Shown here piece by piece: positions 11,196 to 20,480 of a stretch of 64,000 bases of DNA. Position numbers and translations under genes: made by a program. The notes under the pieces were generated by a model. It had not been told where the DNA came from. It saw only the letters and a list, made by a program, of their open reading frames with translations, and made no database searches. Within the stretch, counting starts at the first letter, position 1; each line of letters opens with the position of its first letter. The DNA is from Hymenobacter sp. BT730 (lineage in GTDB: Bacteria; Bacteroidota; Bacteroidia; Cytophagales; Hymenobacteraceae). The stretch lies in NCBI RefSeq assembly GCF_030542105.1, contig NZ_JAUOFB010000001.1:868001-932000 (forward strand), in the 5' to 3' direction.

Positions 11196-11801
11196 CTAAT
11201 GGGACTTAAGGGCAAATTTAATTAATTCTTCCACGCTAAGATCGTTGCCATGGCGCTGCTGAATCTGGTCGAGCTGCTTTTCTGCCGCCGCCCGGGCAAA
11301 GCCAAGGGTAACCAAGGCTGCTAACGCTTCGGAGCGGTTGGTATTGTGCTGCCGCGCCAAAGGCACGGTATCATAGCCAGCTTTGGCCAGTAACTCTTCC
11401 TTGCGGAATTTATCTTTCAGCTCCAGCACCACGCGCTGGGCCGTTTTGGGCCCCACGCCTTTAATACTCTGGATAGAGCGCACATCTTCCTGCACAATGG
11501 CCTGCCGGATTTCCCCCACCGACATGGAGGACACCATTACAATGCCCGTGCCCGGCCCAATGCCCGAGACGGAAATAAGCTGCATGAACAGGGCCTTTTC
11601 GTTGGGGTCCAGAAAGCCGTACAGGGCCTGCGCGTCTTCCTTAATATGCTGATAGGTATAGAGTTTCGCTTTTTCGCCTTCGGTCGGCAGCTTGGAATAA
11701 GTAGCCAGCGAGATTTTAACTTCATATCCCAGGCCGTTGAGGTCGATAATGGCCAGGGTAGGGTCTTTATAGGCTAGTTTACCGTCGAGGTAGGCAATCA
11801 T
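11196..11801 (-). CDS. ruvA: Holliday junction branch migration protein RuvA
   Basis: The 201-residue protein has normal RuvA length. It starts MIAYLDGKLAYKDPTLAIIDLNGLGYEVKI (N-terminal OB fold, quoted here only as a guide to residues 1-30 in two parts), then carries the helix-hairpin-helix motifs SVSGIGPGTGI and SIKGVGPKTAQRVVLELKDK around residues 75-130. The C-terminal third domain ends VEELIKFALKSH and would contact RuvB. RuvA binds four-way junctions and loads the RuvB motor during recombinational repair. It is the first gene of the minus-strand run into sprA, with only 25 bases between them. Confidence 0.96.
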   Translation of the reverse strand: MIAYLDGKLAYKDPTLAIIDLNGLGYEVKISLATYSKLPTEGEKAKLYTYQHIKEDAQALYGFLDPNEKALFMQLISVSGIGPGTGIVMVSSMSVGEIRQAIVQEDVRSIQSIKGVGPKTAQRVVLELKDKFRKEELLAKAGYDTVPLARQHNTNRSEALAALVTLGFARAAAEKQLDQIQQRHGNDLSVEELIKFALKSH

Positions 11802-12045
11802 GCGGTGGGGAGTAGATTCAGAAATTCAGTGGAACCGGGTTTGAGCCCAGAAGGTACGCAACTAACACCAGAAAGCCGGTTTTCTATCCCGTAAACTGCA
11901 TTCTTCGGGCATAAAATGGCCCTAACGTAACCCTTGGGCAAAGAGTTATTGCGAGGTAAATATTCGACTACCCACGGTTGAGGGCCGTGCGAAATCCTGA
12001 GTTAGAAACCGAACTATCAGCTCATGCTCACTTGCTCAGAAACCC

Positions 12046-12600
12046 TCAATTGATATCAAGTGGTAAATCGAAGCGGCCCTGTGTAATCGACTCAACCTGT
12101 CCTTCTGCGTTGACCGGATGCATCTCGAAGGTGCCGGAAACCACCTTGGCCACGGTGTCAAACCGAGTAATGGTCAAGGAGCCCATAGCTGTCGGGTTGG
12201 TATAACAGACAGATGAATACCGGGTAGCACGGTATTCCCCATAAGGTGGATTGCTGGAGGTCATCATGGGGTTGGCCTCCTGATTCAGCAGGAAGGTACC
12301 AGGCTGCCGGATGTGAGGTAGAAAGAAGTACACTTCAGAATTTTCTTCCTCATTTACACGACTAAGCACTACATAAAAGGACCTGCCGGACGCACTGGGA
12401 TACCAACTCGTAACAAAGGGCGCATTAGAGCCTCCCATACCTAGTAATACTCGATACTCCGGCGTCCACGCCTTGCCATTGACTAAACAGCCCGCGGTGC
12501 CTTTGCCTTCTTGGGTAGCAGGGGGTAAGGCAGACAGTTCGTCTTTCTTACAGCTGGTTAGTAGTAATATCAGGCTGAGCAGCATTCCGATAGTTTTCAT
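12046..12600 (-). CDS. Lipoprotein, DUF6252-like
   Basis: I place the start at ATG 12600, giving 184 residues and a lipoprotein signal MKTIGMLLSLILLLTSCKK with the lipid-modified Cys in LLTSC. A longer frame to 12729 would bury this signal. The mature protein holds a motif series typical of DUF6252 lipoproteins of Bacteroidota: an early VNGKAW, a middle FFLPHI and PGTFLLNQ, and a late VSGTFEM followed by ITQGRFDLPL. Function is unknown; such proteins are predicted to sit on the periplasmic or outer face of the envelope. It stands alone between ruvA and maeB, transcribed in the same direction. Confidence 0.75.
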   Translation of the reverse strand: MKTIGMLLSLILLLTSCKKDELSALPPATQEGKGTAGCLVNGKAWTPEYRVLLGMGGSNAPFVTSWYPSASGRSFYVVLSRVNEEENSEVYFFLPHIRQPGTFLLNQEANPMMTSSNPPYGEYRATRYSSVCYTNPTAMGSLTITRFDTVAKVVSGTFEMHPVNAEGQVESITQGRFDLPLDIN

Positions 12601-12989
12601 ACAGAGGATAAAAACGGAGGGTATAGTATAGATTAAGAATGAAGTCTGAATGACAGCTGCCCACAGAATTAGACGCTGGGTTAGAAACCGCCCGACTAAA
12701 ACATCAGGCAGAATGCAGTAGTCTTTCACGGGTAAGAAAGGTGGTGAAACCCACAGTAGAAAGAAAACCGGAATATAGCAGCATCAGACTTTTTACACCG
12801 CCCCACCAAGGCATGGTGGAATTCAATAATATCAAATACAGTAGATACAAGCTGTTTTAGCGAGTTGTGCCAAGAGCAGATATCGGACTTCGAGATGCTC
12901 CCAGAACGCAGCAGCGCGAGAAATCTGGGCCGCTCCGTATAAGAGCTACTCCAGATTCCTCGCGCTGCTCGGAATGACAATTTAAAAGC
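12601..12989. other. Intergenic region with no gene recognised
   Basis: This 389-base gap between maeB and the DUF6252-like gene holds no convincing gene. A minus-strand frame at 12726-12980 begins inside the inverted repeat at 12910-12969 and reads like repeat-derived noise. The rest is upstream sequence for the lipoprotein gene. Confidence 0.5.
12910..12969. repeat. Imperfect palindrome of the GCAGCGCGAGGAATCT type
   Basis: Two 19-base arms (12910-12928 and 12951-12969) are inverted copies with one mismatch, separated by 22 bases. The right arm continues into ggaatgaca. Sequences of the form tcattccgagcagcgcgaggaatct are, from memory, scattered between genes in many Bacteroidota genomes. 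That makes this a candidate REP-like dispersed element rather than a simple terminator. Confidence 0.5.
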
Positions 12990-15263
12990 CTACAGTCCCC
13001 GCTGCGGCTCCTGGGCGTCTACCACCGCAATGGCGGCCATGTTTACGATTTCCCGCACGGAGGCACCCAGCTGTAGAATGTGCACCGGCTTGCGCATGCC
13101 CATCAGCACCGGGCCAATTACCTCCGCCCCGCCAATTTCCTGGATTACCTTATAGGCAATGTTGCCGCTGATAACGTTCGGGAAAATCAGAGTATTGGCG
13201 CCGCCTTTGTCGGCCAGCTCGGAGAAGGGGTACTGCTCGCGCAGCAGCTCCGGGTTCAGGGCCGTGTTGGCCTGCATCTCGCCATCAATGATGAGCTCCG
13301 GGTAACGCTTCTTTGCCAATTCAGTAGCCTTGCGTGCCTTATCGGGTAGCTCGCCGGGGTTGGATCCAAAGTTGGAGTAGCTGATAACGGCTACACGAGG
13401 TTCGGCATCAAAAAAGCGAACGGCCCGCGCCGTAAGACCAATAATGTCCACCATTTCCTCGGCCGTAGGGTCAATGTTCACGGTGGTATCGGCAAAGAAG
13501 AACGGCCCTTTCTTGTGTTGAATGATGTACATGGAGGCCACGCGCTTCACACCTTCTTCTACCCCAATTACCTGCAAAGAGGGTACAATGGATTTGCCAT
13601 AGTCCTTGCTCAGACCGGTGATAAAGGCGTCGGCCTCGCCGGTTTCCAGCATCATGGAGCCATAATAGTTCCGCTCACGCAGCAGGCGGCGGCCTTCATA
13701 GATAGTGATGCCGCGGCGCTGGCGCTTCTGATAAAGCAGGTTGGCATACTCTTCCCGCTTAGCCTCCTGTTGCAGGATATCGATGATTTCGCAGCCTTCC
13801 AGGTCCAGGCTGTTTTCGGCAGCCAGGCGGGCAATTTTGTTGCGGTTGCCGAGCAGAATGGGTTTGGCAATGCCTTCTTCGCTCAGAATCTGCGCTGCTT
13901 TGAGCGTTTTGTAGGTGTCGCCATCGGCAAAAACCACGCGTTTTGGGTTACTGCGCGCGGCCTGCGTAATGCGGTTCATCAGCTTCTGGTTCACGCCCAG
14001 ACGGCTGCGTAGCTCATCTTCGTAAGCCAGAAAATCATCAATCTGGATGCGGGCCACGCCGCTTTCCATAGCCGCTTTGGCTACGGCCGGACTCACGGTG
14101 GTAATCAGGCGCGGATCCAGGGGTTTGGGAATCAGGTAGGTACGGCCGAACGCCAGCGTGTTGTCGCCGTAGGCACGGTTTACCATATCAGGCACAGCAT
14201 CCTTAGCCAGCTCCGACAGAGCTTTCACCGCCGCCAGCTTCATGGCTTCGTTGATTTCCGTAGCCCGCACATCCAGTGCCCCCCGGAAAATGTAGGGGAA
14301 GCCCAGTACGTTGTTTACCTGGTTGGGATGGTCGGAGCGGCCGGTGGCCATAATGATATCCGGGCGAGTGGCCATGGCCAACTCGTAGGCAATTTCCGGA
14401 TCGGGGTTAGCCAGCGCAAACACAATAGGGTTGTCGGCCATCAGCAACAGCAGCTCGGCCGGCAGCACGTTGGCGGCCGAAAGGCCCAGAAATACGTCGG
14501 CGCCTTCCATGGCCTCGGCCAGTCGGGTGATGGGCCGGTGGGTGGCAAACTGCAGCTGCAGCGGGTCGAGGTCGGTGCGGCTGGGGTTGATGATACCGTC
14601 CTTATCAAACACCACTACGTTTTCCAGTTTCAGGCCCAAGGCAAGATACAGGCGCAGGCAGGAAATGGCAGCGGCCCCCGCACCGCTCACCACCAGCTTA
14701 ATTTCATCGATGCGTTTGCCGACTACTTCCAGCCCGTTGAGCAGGGCCGCTGAGGAAATAATGGCAGTGCCGTGCTGATCGTCGTGCATCAGCGGGATAT
14801 TCATTTTCTCCCGCAGCTCCGTCTCAATGCGGAAGCACTCGGGAGCTTTAATGTCTTCCAGGTTGATGCCGCCAAACGTAGGCTCCAGCGCCTTTACAAT
14901 CCGGATGAACTCGTCGGGGTCGGTGGCATCAATTTCAATATCAAAGCAGTCGATGCCGGCAAACTTTTTGAACAGTACGCCTTTACCTTCCATCACAGGC
15001 TTGGAGGCATCAGGGCCGATGTTGCCCAGGCCCAATACCGCTGTGCCGTTGCTGATAACGGCTACCAGGTTACCCTTGGCGGTGTACTTATAAACGGCGT
15101 CCTTATCGGCGGCAATTTCCTTACAGGGCTCGGCAACGCCCGGGGAGTAGGCCAGCGCCAGATCCAACTGGGTACTGACGGGCTTGGTGGGGACAACTTC
15201 AATTTTGCCGGCGGGCGTACGGGAGTGATAATCCAGCGCTTCCTGTTTATTTATTTTCAGCAT
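12990..15263 (-). CDS. maeB: NADP-dependent malic enzyme with phosphotransacetylase-like domain
   Basis: The protein has 757 residues from ATG 15263 ([15 protein letters not shown]). Residues 1 to about 425 form the malic enzyme part: [19 protein letters not shown], the metal and substrate region [24 protein letters not shown], and the NAD(P) motif [12 protein letters not shown]. Residues from about 430 to the end form a PTA/PTB (phosphate acetyltransferase) domain, as in the long MaeB type. It converts malate to pyruvate and CO2 with NADP reduction; the PTA-like part is usually regulatory and binds acetyl-CoA. Malic enzyme near ruvA and sprA is a familiar Bacteroidota neighbourhood. The upstream start at 15308 would add 15 non-conserved residues. 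Confidence 0.95.
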   Translation of the reverse strand: MLKINKQEALDYHSRTPAGKIEVVPTKPVSTQLDLALAYSPGVAEPCKEIAADKDAVYKYTAKGNLVAVISNGTAVLGLGNIGPDASKPVMEGKGVLFKKFAGIDCFDIEIDATDPDEFIRIVKALEPTFGGINLEDIKAPECFRIETELREKMNIPLMHDDQHGTAIISSAALLNGLEVVGKRIDEIKLVVSGAGAAAISCLRLYLALGLKLENVVVFDKDGIINPSRTDLDPLQLQFATHRPITRLAEAMEGADVFLGLSAANVLPAELLLLMADNPIVFALANPDPEIAYELAMATRPDIIMATGRSDHPNQVNNVLGFPYIFRGALDVRATEINEAMKLAAVKALSELAKDAVPDMVNRAYGDNTLAFGRTYLIPKPLDPRLITTVSPAVAKAAMESGVARIQIDDFLAYEDELRSRLGVNQKLMNRITQAARSNPKRVVFADGDTYKTLKAAQILSEEGIAKPILLGNRNKIARLAAENSLDLEGCEIIDILQQEAKREEYANLLYQKRQRRGITIYEGRRLLRERNYYGSMMLETGEADAFITGLSKDYGKSIVPSLQVIGVEEGVKRVASMYIIQHKKGPFFFADTTVNIDPTAEEMVDIIGLTARAVRFFDAEPRVAVISYSNFGSNPGELPDKARKATELAKKRYPELIIDGEMQANTALNPELLREQYPFSELADKGGANTLIFPNVISGNIAYKVIQEIGGAEVIGPVLMGMRKPVHILQLGASVREIVNMAAIAVVDAQEPQRGL

Positions 15264-15364
15264 GCGTGCAATGGTAGGGTGGTTCCTCGGGTGTGAGGCA
15301 AGAAGCAAGTTGGGGCGAATTTGGCCGGAATCAAAGTTTAGGCGGCATGCAGCGTAAACGCAAA

Positions 15365-15391
15365 CGCCCCGGGCAAAGGATGCCTGGGGCG
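15365..15391 (-). terminator. Hairpin after the lipoprotein gene
   Basis: The stem CGCCCCGGGCA pairs with TGCCTGGGGCG through 11 positions, one of them a mismatch or wobble, with a 5-base loop. It lies between the lipoprotein stop at 15417 and maeB. The run of T that should follow is poor, so its strength is uncertain. Confidence 0.5.
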
Positions 15392-15416
15392 CATAAACCG
15401 GCAGAGAAACAGGTGG

Positions 15417-16022
15417 CTACTCCAGTTTTACATGGGTGAAGGTGCCAGTTACTTTCAAATTGCAATGCTCTTTTTCGGTGTTGTTCACGCCCCCATCAAA
15501 AGGGTTCGGAAGGTTATCCATCTGGAGCGAGTAGCTGCCACTAATTAAGCGGCGCGACGCATCATAGCTGGTGATTTTCAGTTCTCCGAGCATGATGTTC
15601 CAACTGCTGCCATATATCACTCCGGCGGAACTGCCAGTAGTATTTTTGGAGTACAGCGTATAGCGCGTGGTAACCGCACCGGGGTTGGGGTCGGGTTGGC
15701 TTTTCAGCGAATATGTACCCAAAACCCCCGCTGTCAGCTTATCAGCAGCAATAAGAAAGCTTATAGCATCCAGGCCTTCCTTGGGGGCAAAATACAAAGA
15801 CAGCTCCTGGGGAGTGAAAGCGCCGCGCCCCAGCATAGTAACGTGGGTGTAGGTAATACCCATTGCGGCAGTAGTACCCAGAAAATCCTGCGTCCGCGTC
15901 ATCGTTAATTCCATGGCCGGATCAGCAGCGGGCGTTGGCGAAGGGTCAGCATCCTTTGAGCCGCAGGATACCGCCGCAAATGCGAGAAGCATTAAAAAGA
16001 GAAGTTGCCAGAGGGTTTTCAT
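15417..16022 (-). CDS. Lipoprotein of unknown function
   Basis: The 201-residue protein starts MKTLWQLLFLMLLAFAAVSCGS, a clear lipoprotein signal with lipobox AVSC. The mature part is about 180 residues, rich in Thr, Ser and beta-type segments, and ends with LKVTGTFTHVKLE. That ending recalls the last strand of the DUF6252-like lipoprotein at 12046-12600 (VSGTFEM), so the two may be distant relatives of one fold, but similarity is too weak by eye to claim. A hairpin follows the stop. No operon partner is evident. Confidence 0.75.
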   Translation of the reverse strand: MKTLWQLLFLMLLAFAAVSCGSKDADPSPTPAADPAMELTMTRTQDFLGTTAAMGITYTHVTMLGRGAFTPQELSLYFAPKEGLDAISFLIAADKLTAGVLGTYSLKSQPDPNPGAVTTRYTLYSKNTTGSSAGVIYGSSWNIMLGELKITSYDASRRLISGSYSLQMDNLPNPFDGGVNNTEKEHCNLKVTGTFTHVKLE

Positions 16023-16083
16023 AACCTGATATAGGAGAAACAGAAGCGAGAAGATTTATCAGCACAAAGCTTTCAAAAGAAAA

Positions 16084-16111
16084 TGGGAGAACCACCACGG
16101 TGGTCCTCCCA
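16084..16111 (-). terminator. Hairpin terminator after the transglycosylase gene
   Basis: Arms 16084-16096 and 16099-16111 pair with one mismatch. On the minus strand the stem is followed by CATTTTCTTTT, so it fits an intrinsic terminator for the gene ending at 16137. Confidence 0.7.
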
Positions 16112-16136
16112 TAATCATGTGAGTGGAGGGTGAAAA

Positions 16137-18161
16137 TTATCCCTGCACTATCAGCTTTTGTCCGGGCTTCACTTCGTCAGAGGTCAGGTGGTTCAGCTTG
16201 CGCAACTGCTCTACTGTAACTCCCTGGTAGCGGCGGGATATATTATATAGTGTGTCGCCGGGCTGTACCATGTGCACGCGGGCAGGTATAGCAGGCTTCG
16301 GGGCTGATTTCGTAGCCACCGCCCGCCGCTCTACAGCCTGAGGGCGTATTGGGGCTACAACTTCTTCTGGAGCCGGAGCCCGCAATACCAGCTTCTGACC
16401 CGGTACTAGCTGGCTTGATTCAAGGTGGTTCCAGGTAGTAAGCTGCGCTACGCTCAGTCCTTGCTCGCGGGCTACTTTGGTCAGATAGTCGCCGGGGCGT
16501 ACTACATACTTGGTAGCTGGCAGGCTGTCATCGTCAGTAGCGTTGGCCTGACGCACTACCGCAGACTCAGGAAGGGCTTTTTCCGAGGCAACCGCTGCTA
16601 GTGGCCGGGTAGGAGCCGCGCGGGATAAGGTTTTATCAGCAGATTTCCGGGTTGTGGTTAATACCTCTTCTCCCTTGTCGGGCTCTTCTGATGCCTGCGC
16701 CGTTGTGGTATTCGCTTCTACAACTGCCACCGGCGGGGCTTCTACATTTTTCTTCGCGACGGCTACTGAGGGTAGCTTAGCTGGAACCGTCCGTTTGGGT
16801 GTTGTGGCAGCTATGGTAGCATTGCTTTCTTCCGTAACCGGAACATACACATACAACTGCTGCTTAGCTACCAGCTTTTGGCCTTTTCCCAGCTTGTTCC
16901 AGCGCCGGATCTGGCTGGGGTCTACCTCATAGCGGTTGGCTAAGCTTGCCACCGTTTCGCCCCGGCGCACTGTGTGCCGGGCGCGGCGGTAGCGGGGCTT
17001 CTCAACCGGAGTAGCCGGTTCGCTGGCAGCTATAGCAGTACGGGTAGAATCGGCCCCTTTTAGCAAGGGATTAAGCGGTACAATAGGCGCTGGGGGTGGC
17101 AACGTTACTTTGCAGAAGTCCAGCAGGGTATTGCGGTCCTGCGCTACCAGTTCTGTGCGTACACAACTGGGCACCTGCAACGGGTAGTTGCGGAACGACT
17201 CAGGGATGTAATACTTGCGTAGCTCCGGGTTATAGCTCAGAATGGTCGTGGAGTCCAGTCCCATCGACTTAGCCAGCTTGTACAGATCCAGCGAACGGCC
17301 GGAAATCAGCAGCGTATCCGTGGGTTCCGGATAACGGTAATTCAGCGTTTCGGAGTGCAGGCCGTGCTCTTTGGCGTAGTTGAGCGTATAAAGCGTGGCC
17401 GTGAAAGTGGGCACGTAATTGCGCGTTTCCTTCGGCAGATAGTTGTAAATAGCCCAGAAGTCACGCTTGCCTCCGGCCCGCCGGATGGCTTTGTTGATGT
17501 TGCCACTGCCGTAGTTATAGGCCGCCAGCACCAGTTCCCAGTCGCCAAAGTAGCGATACAAATCCCGCAGGTATTTGCAGGCCGCCTCCGTCGATTTTTC
17601 CGGGTTCATGCGCTCGTCCACGAACTCGTCGCGGCGCAGGCGCAGGTCGCCGGCCGTTGGGCCCATAAACTGCCACAAGCCCACGGCACCTACCCGGGAA
17701 CGGGCCTGCGGCAGCAGCGCTGACTCCACTACCGCCAGATACTTCAAATCCTGCGGCAAGTGGTACTTCGCCAGGTATTTCTCAAACAGCGGGAAATACA
17801 GGTTCTGACGCTCCAGTATGCGCTGGGTATACGTGCGGTTACGCACCGTGAAGTAATTCACGAAAGCCATAACCGTGTTGTTGAACACCAACGGCATGTC
17901 TGACTCGTAGCAGCCGATACGGTCGGCCACTAAGTCCCGGATGGCAGGGGGCGTTTGCCGCCATACCAGCAGGGCCGAGTCCGGCGCGAAAGCCGGCTCG
18001 GCCACCAGGGAGTCGGTGCGCAAAAGTTGTTGCTGCGCGTGCAGCGTATCGTCCGCACTCGGCGCGTCCGGTTTCAGTTCGGGCAGGGTTTGCCCCAGGG
18101 TAGGGCGAGCCGCGGTGGCCAGGAAGAGAAGCAGGGCGGAGGTGCGGAACGATGTACTCAT
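16137..18161 (-). CDS. LysM-containing lytic transglycosylase (MltD-like)
   Basis: The protein has 674 residues from ATG 18161 and a signal peptide ending near TLGQ (about residue 24). A GH23-type lytic transglycosylase domain covers about residues 125-260, with the catalytic Glu at 146 in YLAVVESALLP, then GAVGLWQFMGPTA and AAYNYGSGNINKAI. Three LysM domains follow: one starting RHTVRRGETVASLA, one starting KYVVRPGDYLTKVA and one at the C terminus starting VHMVQPGDTLYNIS, joined by Ala/Thr/Pro-rich linkers. It would cleave glycan strands of peptidoglycan to 1,6-anhydro ends while anchored by LysM. The start codon overlaps the gatA stop by one base (TGATG), indicating translational coupling. 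Confidence 0.93.
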   Translation of the reverse strand: MSTSFRTSALLLFLATAARPTLGQTLPELKPDAPSADDTLHAQQQLLRTDSLVAEPAFAPDSALLVWRQTPPAIRDLVADRIGCYESDMPLVFNNTVMAFVNYFTVRNRTYTQRILERQNLYFPLFEKYLAKYHLPQDLKYLAVVESALLPQARSRVGAVGLWQFMGPTAGDLRLRRDEFVDERMNPEKSTEAACKYLRDLYRYFGDWELVLAAYNYGSGNINKAIRRAGGKRDFWAIYNYLPKETRNYVPTFTATLYTLNYAKEHGLHSETLNYRYPEPTDTLLISGRSLDLYKLAKSMGLDSTTILSYNPELRKYYIPESFRNYPLQVPSCVRTELVAQDRNTLLDFCKVTLPPPAPIVPLNPLLKGADSTRTAIAASEPATPVEKPRYRRARHTVRRGETVASLANRYEVDPSQIRRWNKLGKGQKLVAKQQLYVYVPVTEESNATIAATTPKRTVPAKLPSVAVAKKNVEAPPVAVVEANTTTAQASEEPDKGEEVLTTTRKSADKTLSRAAPTRPLAAVASEKALPESAVVRQANATDDDSLPATKYVVRPGDYLTKVAREQGLSVAQLTTWNHLESSQLVPGQKLVLRAPAPEEVVAPIRPQAVERRAVATKSAPKPAIPARVHMVQPGDTLYNISRRYQGVTVEQLRKLNHLTSDEVKPGQKLIVQG

Positions 18162-19600
18162 CAAGTAGCGGCCGGGGTTAAGGTTTCCGTGACGGACTTG
18201 GAAAAGGCAAACAGGTGTTCTTCACGGAAGGCACCGCTCAGAATCTGTAGGCCAATCGGCAGCCCGGCTGCGTCCTGACCAAATGGAACAGAAACAGCTG
18301 GTACGCCTGCCAAAGAAGCCTGAACAGTAAAGATATCAGCAAGATACATTGCTAAAGTATCTTTTTTATTCTCCCCAATGCGGAAAGCCGTAGTAGGGGT
18401 GGTAGGCAGCACCAAAAAGTCGTACTGGCGCAGCAGCTCATCAGTGGTTTCCTTAATGAGGCGGCGTACGCGCTGTGCTTTTGTGTAGTAAGCGTCGTAG
18501 TAGCTGGCCGACAGTACGAAAGTACCCAGCAGAATGCGCCGCTGTACCTCGGGGCCAAAGCCCTGGGAGCGGGTTTTCTTGTAGAGCGACTCCAGATCGG
18601 TAGCGTCGGGCGCCCGGTAGCCAAACTTCACCCCGTCGTAGCGGCTTAGGTTAGAGCTGGCTTCGGCGGTGGTCAGAATGTAGTAGGTGGGTACGATGTA
18701 GTCGAGGTAGGGAAACTCTACCGCTTCTACCACGTGGCCCTGGCTGCGCAGCTGCTCCAGCGCGTCTTCCGTGGCCGCTTTAATTTCCGGGTTCAGACCC
18801 GGGCGCTCCATACAGTCGCGGATGTAGGCAATGCGGTAATGCGGGGCTGGCTCCAGCAGCTGGCTGTAAGCGGGCACTTCCTGCTGGCTGCCGGTGCTGT
18901 CGAAGTTGTCGGGGCCAGCCATCAGCTCCAGCAGCAACGCGGCATCTTCCACCGAGCGGGTAAGAGTACCCACCTGATCAAAAGAGGAAGCATAGGCGGA
19001 AAGCCCGTAGCGGGAAATGCGCGAATAGGTGGGCTTGAAGCCGATAACACCGCAAAAAGCGGCCGGCTGGCGCACGGAACCGCCGGTATCCGTACCCAGC
19101 GAAGCCAGGCACAGATCGGCCTGCACCGCCACGGCCGAGCCGCCCGAGGAACCGCCGGACACCCGCTCCGGGTCGGCTTCATTCCGAACCGGACCGAAGT
19201 AGGACGTCTCGTTGGAAGCGCCCATAGCAAACTCGTCGCAGTTCTGCCGGCCAATGATGATAACGTCTTCGTCGATGAGGCGCTGTACGGCAGTGGCGGT
19301 GTACAGCGACTTAAAGCCGTCCAGGATATGGCTGCTGCTCTGCAGGGTGTGGTCCTTGTAGGCCAGCACATCCTTCAGCCCAATGACCATACCCGCCAGG
19401 CGACCTGCCGTTCCGGCGGCCAGCTTGGCGTCCACGGAATCAGCCTGAGCGCGGGCTTCATCGGCGAATACTTCCAGAAAAGCATTCAGATGGCTTTTCT
19501 GCTGGATGTTATCCAGGTAATACTCCACGAGCTGACGACAGGTCATGGTGCCTGCCGTCAGCTCGTGGCGAACTTCCGTGAGGGAGTTAAATCGTCTCAA
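18161..19600 (-). CDS. gatA: Asp-tRNA(Asn)/Glu-tRNA(Gln) amidotransferase subunit A
   Basis: This amidase-signature protein has the Ser-cisSer-Lys triad: Lys in MVIGLKDVLAYKDHTL, then GGSSGGSAVAV, and the nucleophile Ser in GTDTGGSVRQPAAF. With GatB and GatC it converts misacylated Glu-tRNA(Gln) or Asp-tRNA(Asn) into the correct amide form; gatB and gatC are not in this window. The start is uncertain. I chose TTG at 19600, just after the tatA stop, because homologs begin near LRRFNSLTEVR; this gives 479 residues. An ATG at 19672 would add 24 residues that are only the shifted reading of the end of tatA. It is coupled to the downstream transglycosylase by a one-base overlap. Confidence 0.9.
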   Translation of the reverse strand: MRRFNSLTEVRHELTAGTMTCRQLVEYYLDNIQQKSHLNAFLEVFADEARAQADSVDAKLAAGTAGRLAGMVIGLKDVLAYKDHTLQSSSHILDGFKSLYTATAVQRLIDEDVIIIGRQNCDEFAMGASNETSYFGPVRNEADPERVSGGSSGGSAVAVQADLCLASLGTDTGGSVRQPAAFCGVIGFKPTYSRISRYGLSAYASSFDQVGTLTRSVEDAALLLELMAGPDNFDSTGSQQEVPAYSQLLEPAPHYRIAYIRDCMERPGLNPEIKAATEDALEQLRSQGHVVEAVEFPYLDYIVPTYYILTTAEASSNLSRYDGVKFGYRAPDATDLESLYKKTRSQGFGPEVQRRILLGTFVLSASYYDAYYTKAQRVRRLIKETTDELLRQYDFLVLPTTPTTAFRIGENKKDTLAMYLADIFTVQASLAGVPAVSVPFGQDAAGLPIGLQILSGAFREEHLFAFSKSVTETLTPAAT

Positions 19601-19610
19601 AGTCAGAGAA

Positions 19611-19970
19611 TCAGGTGGTCGGTTGATCGAGGCGGTTGTGCTCTTCCGGCGTAGGTGGAGTAATGCCACCATCCATGGGAGGAGCTACGTGGGTTGCGGC
19701 TACCGGCGGAGTTACCGGCTGTTGCGGTGCTGCATACTGCTGGTTAAACTGCTGCTGATATGGCTGCTGGGGTTGCTGCGGGCTGCCAGCATTTTCAATC
19801 TCACTGCGGATTTCCCGCGAAGCATCTTTAAACTCGCGGATGCCTTTGCCCAGGCCACGTGCCAGCTCTGGAATCTTGTTGGCGCCAAAGAACATCAGGA
19901 TAACCACCATGATCAGCATTAGCTCGCCGCCACCCAGGTCACCCAGAAAAAGAAGGAATGGAGTATGCAT
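19611..19970 (-). CDS. tatA: Twin-arginine translocase TatA/E-type subunit, longer form
   Basis: This 119-residue TatA-family protein has an N-terminal transmembrane helix (about residues 14-30, MLIMVVILMFFGANKIPEL) and the typical FGANKIPELARGLGKGIREFKDA amphipathic helix, here given in overlapping parts. The C-terminal 60 residues are a low-complexity tail rich in Gln and Pro. TatA oligomers form the pore that lets folded proteins cross the inner membrane. It follows a second, shorter TatA at 19980-20204 with a gap of 9 bases, and is followed by gatA. No tatC or clear TatB is in the window. Confidence 0.9.
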   Translation of the reverse strand: MHTPFLLFLGDLGGGELMLIMVVILMFFGANKIPELARGLGKGIREFKDASREIRSEIENAGSPQQPQQPYQQQFNQQYAAPQQPVTPPVAATHVAPPMDGGITPPTPEEHNRLDQPTT

Positions 19971-19979
19971 GACAGAAAA

Positions 19980-20204
19980 TTACTGACGTGGTTGGGTAGA
20001 ATTGTTGGGGTTGGAAGACTGGTCCCGATACTCCGGCTTTTCTTCCTTGGAAGCATCCTTAAACTCCCGGATGCCCTGGCCCATACCCCGGAACAATTCC
20101 GGAATACGCTTAGCGCCAAACAGCAGAATAATTGCAAGACCGATAAGCAGAAGCTCGGTGCCTCCAAAGTTACCGATACCAAGAAGAAGTGTGGCGAATG
20201 TCAT
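19980..20204 (-). CDS. tatA: Twin-arginine translocase TatA/E-type subunit, short form
   Basis: I start this 74-residue protein at ATG 20204 (MTFATLLLGIGNFGGTEL), since the longer frame to 20393 adds residues unlike the family. One transmembrane helix (about 15-32) is followed by FGAKRIPELFRGMGQGIREFKDA in the amphipathic region and a short polar tail. The Phe-Gly hinge and length fit TatA/E rather than TatB. It is first in a minus-strand run tatA, tatA, gatA, lytic transglycosylase. The two neighbouring TatA copies share the same core and may be products of a local duplication. Confidence 0.88.
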   Translation of the reverse strand: MTFATLLLGIGNFGGTELLLIGLAIILLFGAKRIPELFRGMGQGIREFKDASKEEKPEYRDQSSNPNNSTQPRQ

Positions 20205-20428
20205 GGCACAAGGCCCTTGGGGGCCGATTTTGAAGTTGAAATCTTGTATACGCACTAAGTGCGGGTACAGGATTGGCAAAGGTACCCTATAATTTCCAAA
20301 TGCAGAATGGCAAGGCCAGCATCTGAAGTGCTTTCCGACAATCTGATTTGTGTGGTAACTACGTAGGTACGCGTGGATTAAACCGATGTGCATGGTACGG
20401 CAACAGCCATAATTTCACCTTCAACCAG

Positions 20429-20436
20429 TACTTTTG
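20429..20436 (+). promoter_or_regulatory. Possible -7 element of the GAF-LytTR gene
   Basis: TACTTTTG matches TAnnTTTG and lies 45 bases before the ATG at 20481. No clear TTG is at the right distance upstream, so only the -7 part is supported. Confidence 0.35.
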
Positions 20437-20480
20437 TATAGCGTTTTCATTAAAGCAGCAGAACCGCTCGCCTTACCCAC

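Noticed and set aside
18734..19654. Plus-strand frame of 306 codons
   Set aside because: Antisense to gatA, which carries the complete amidase triad.
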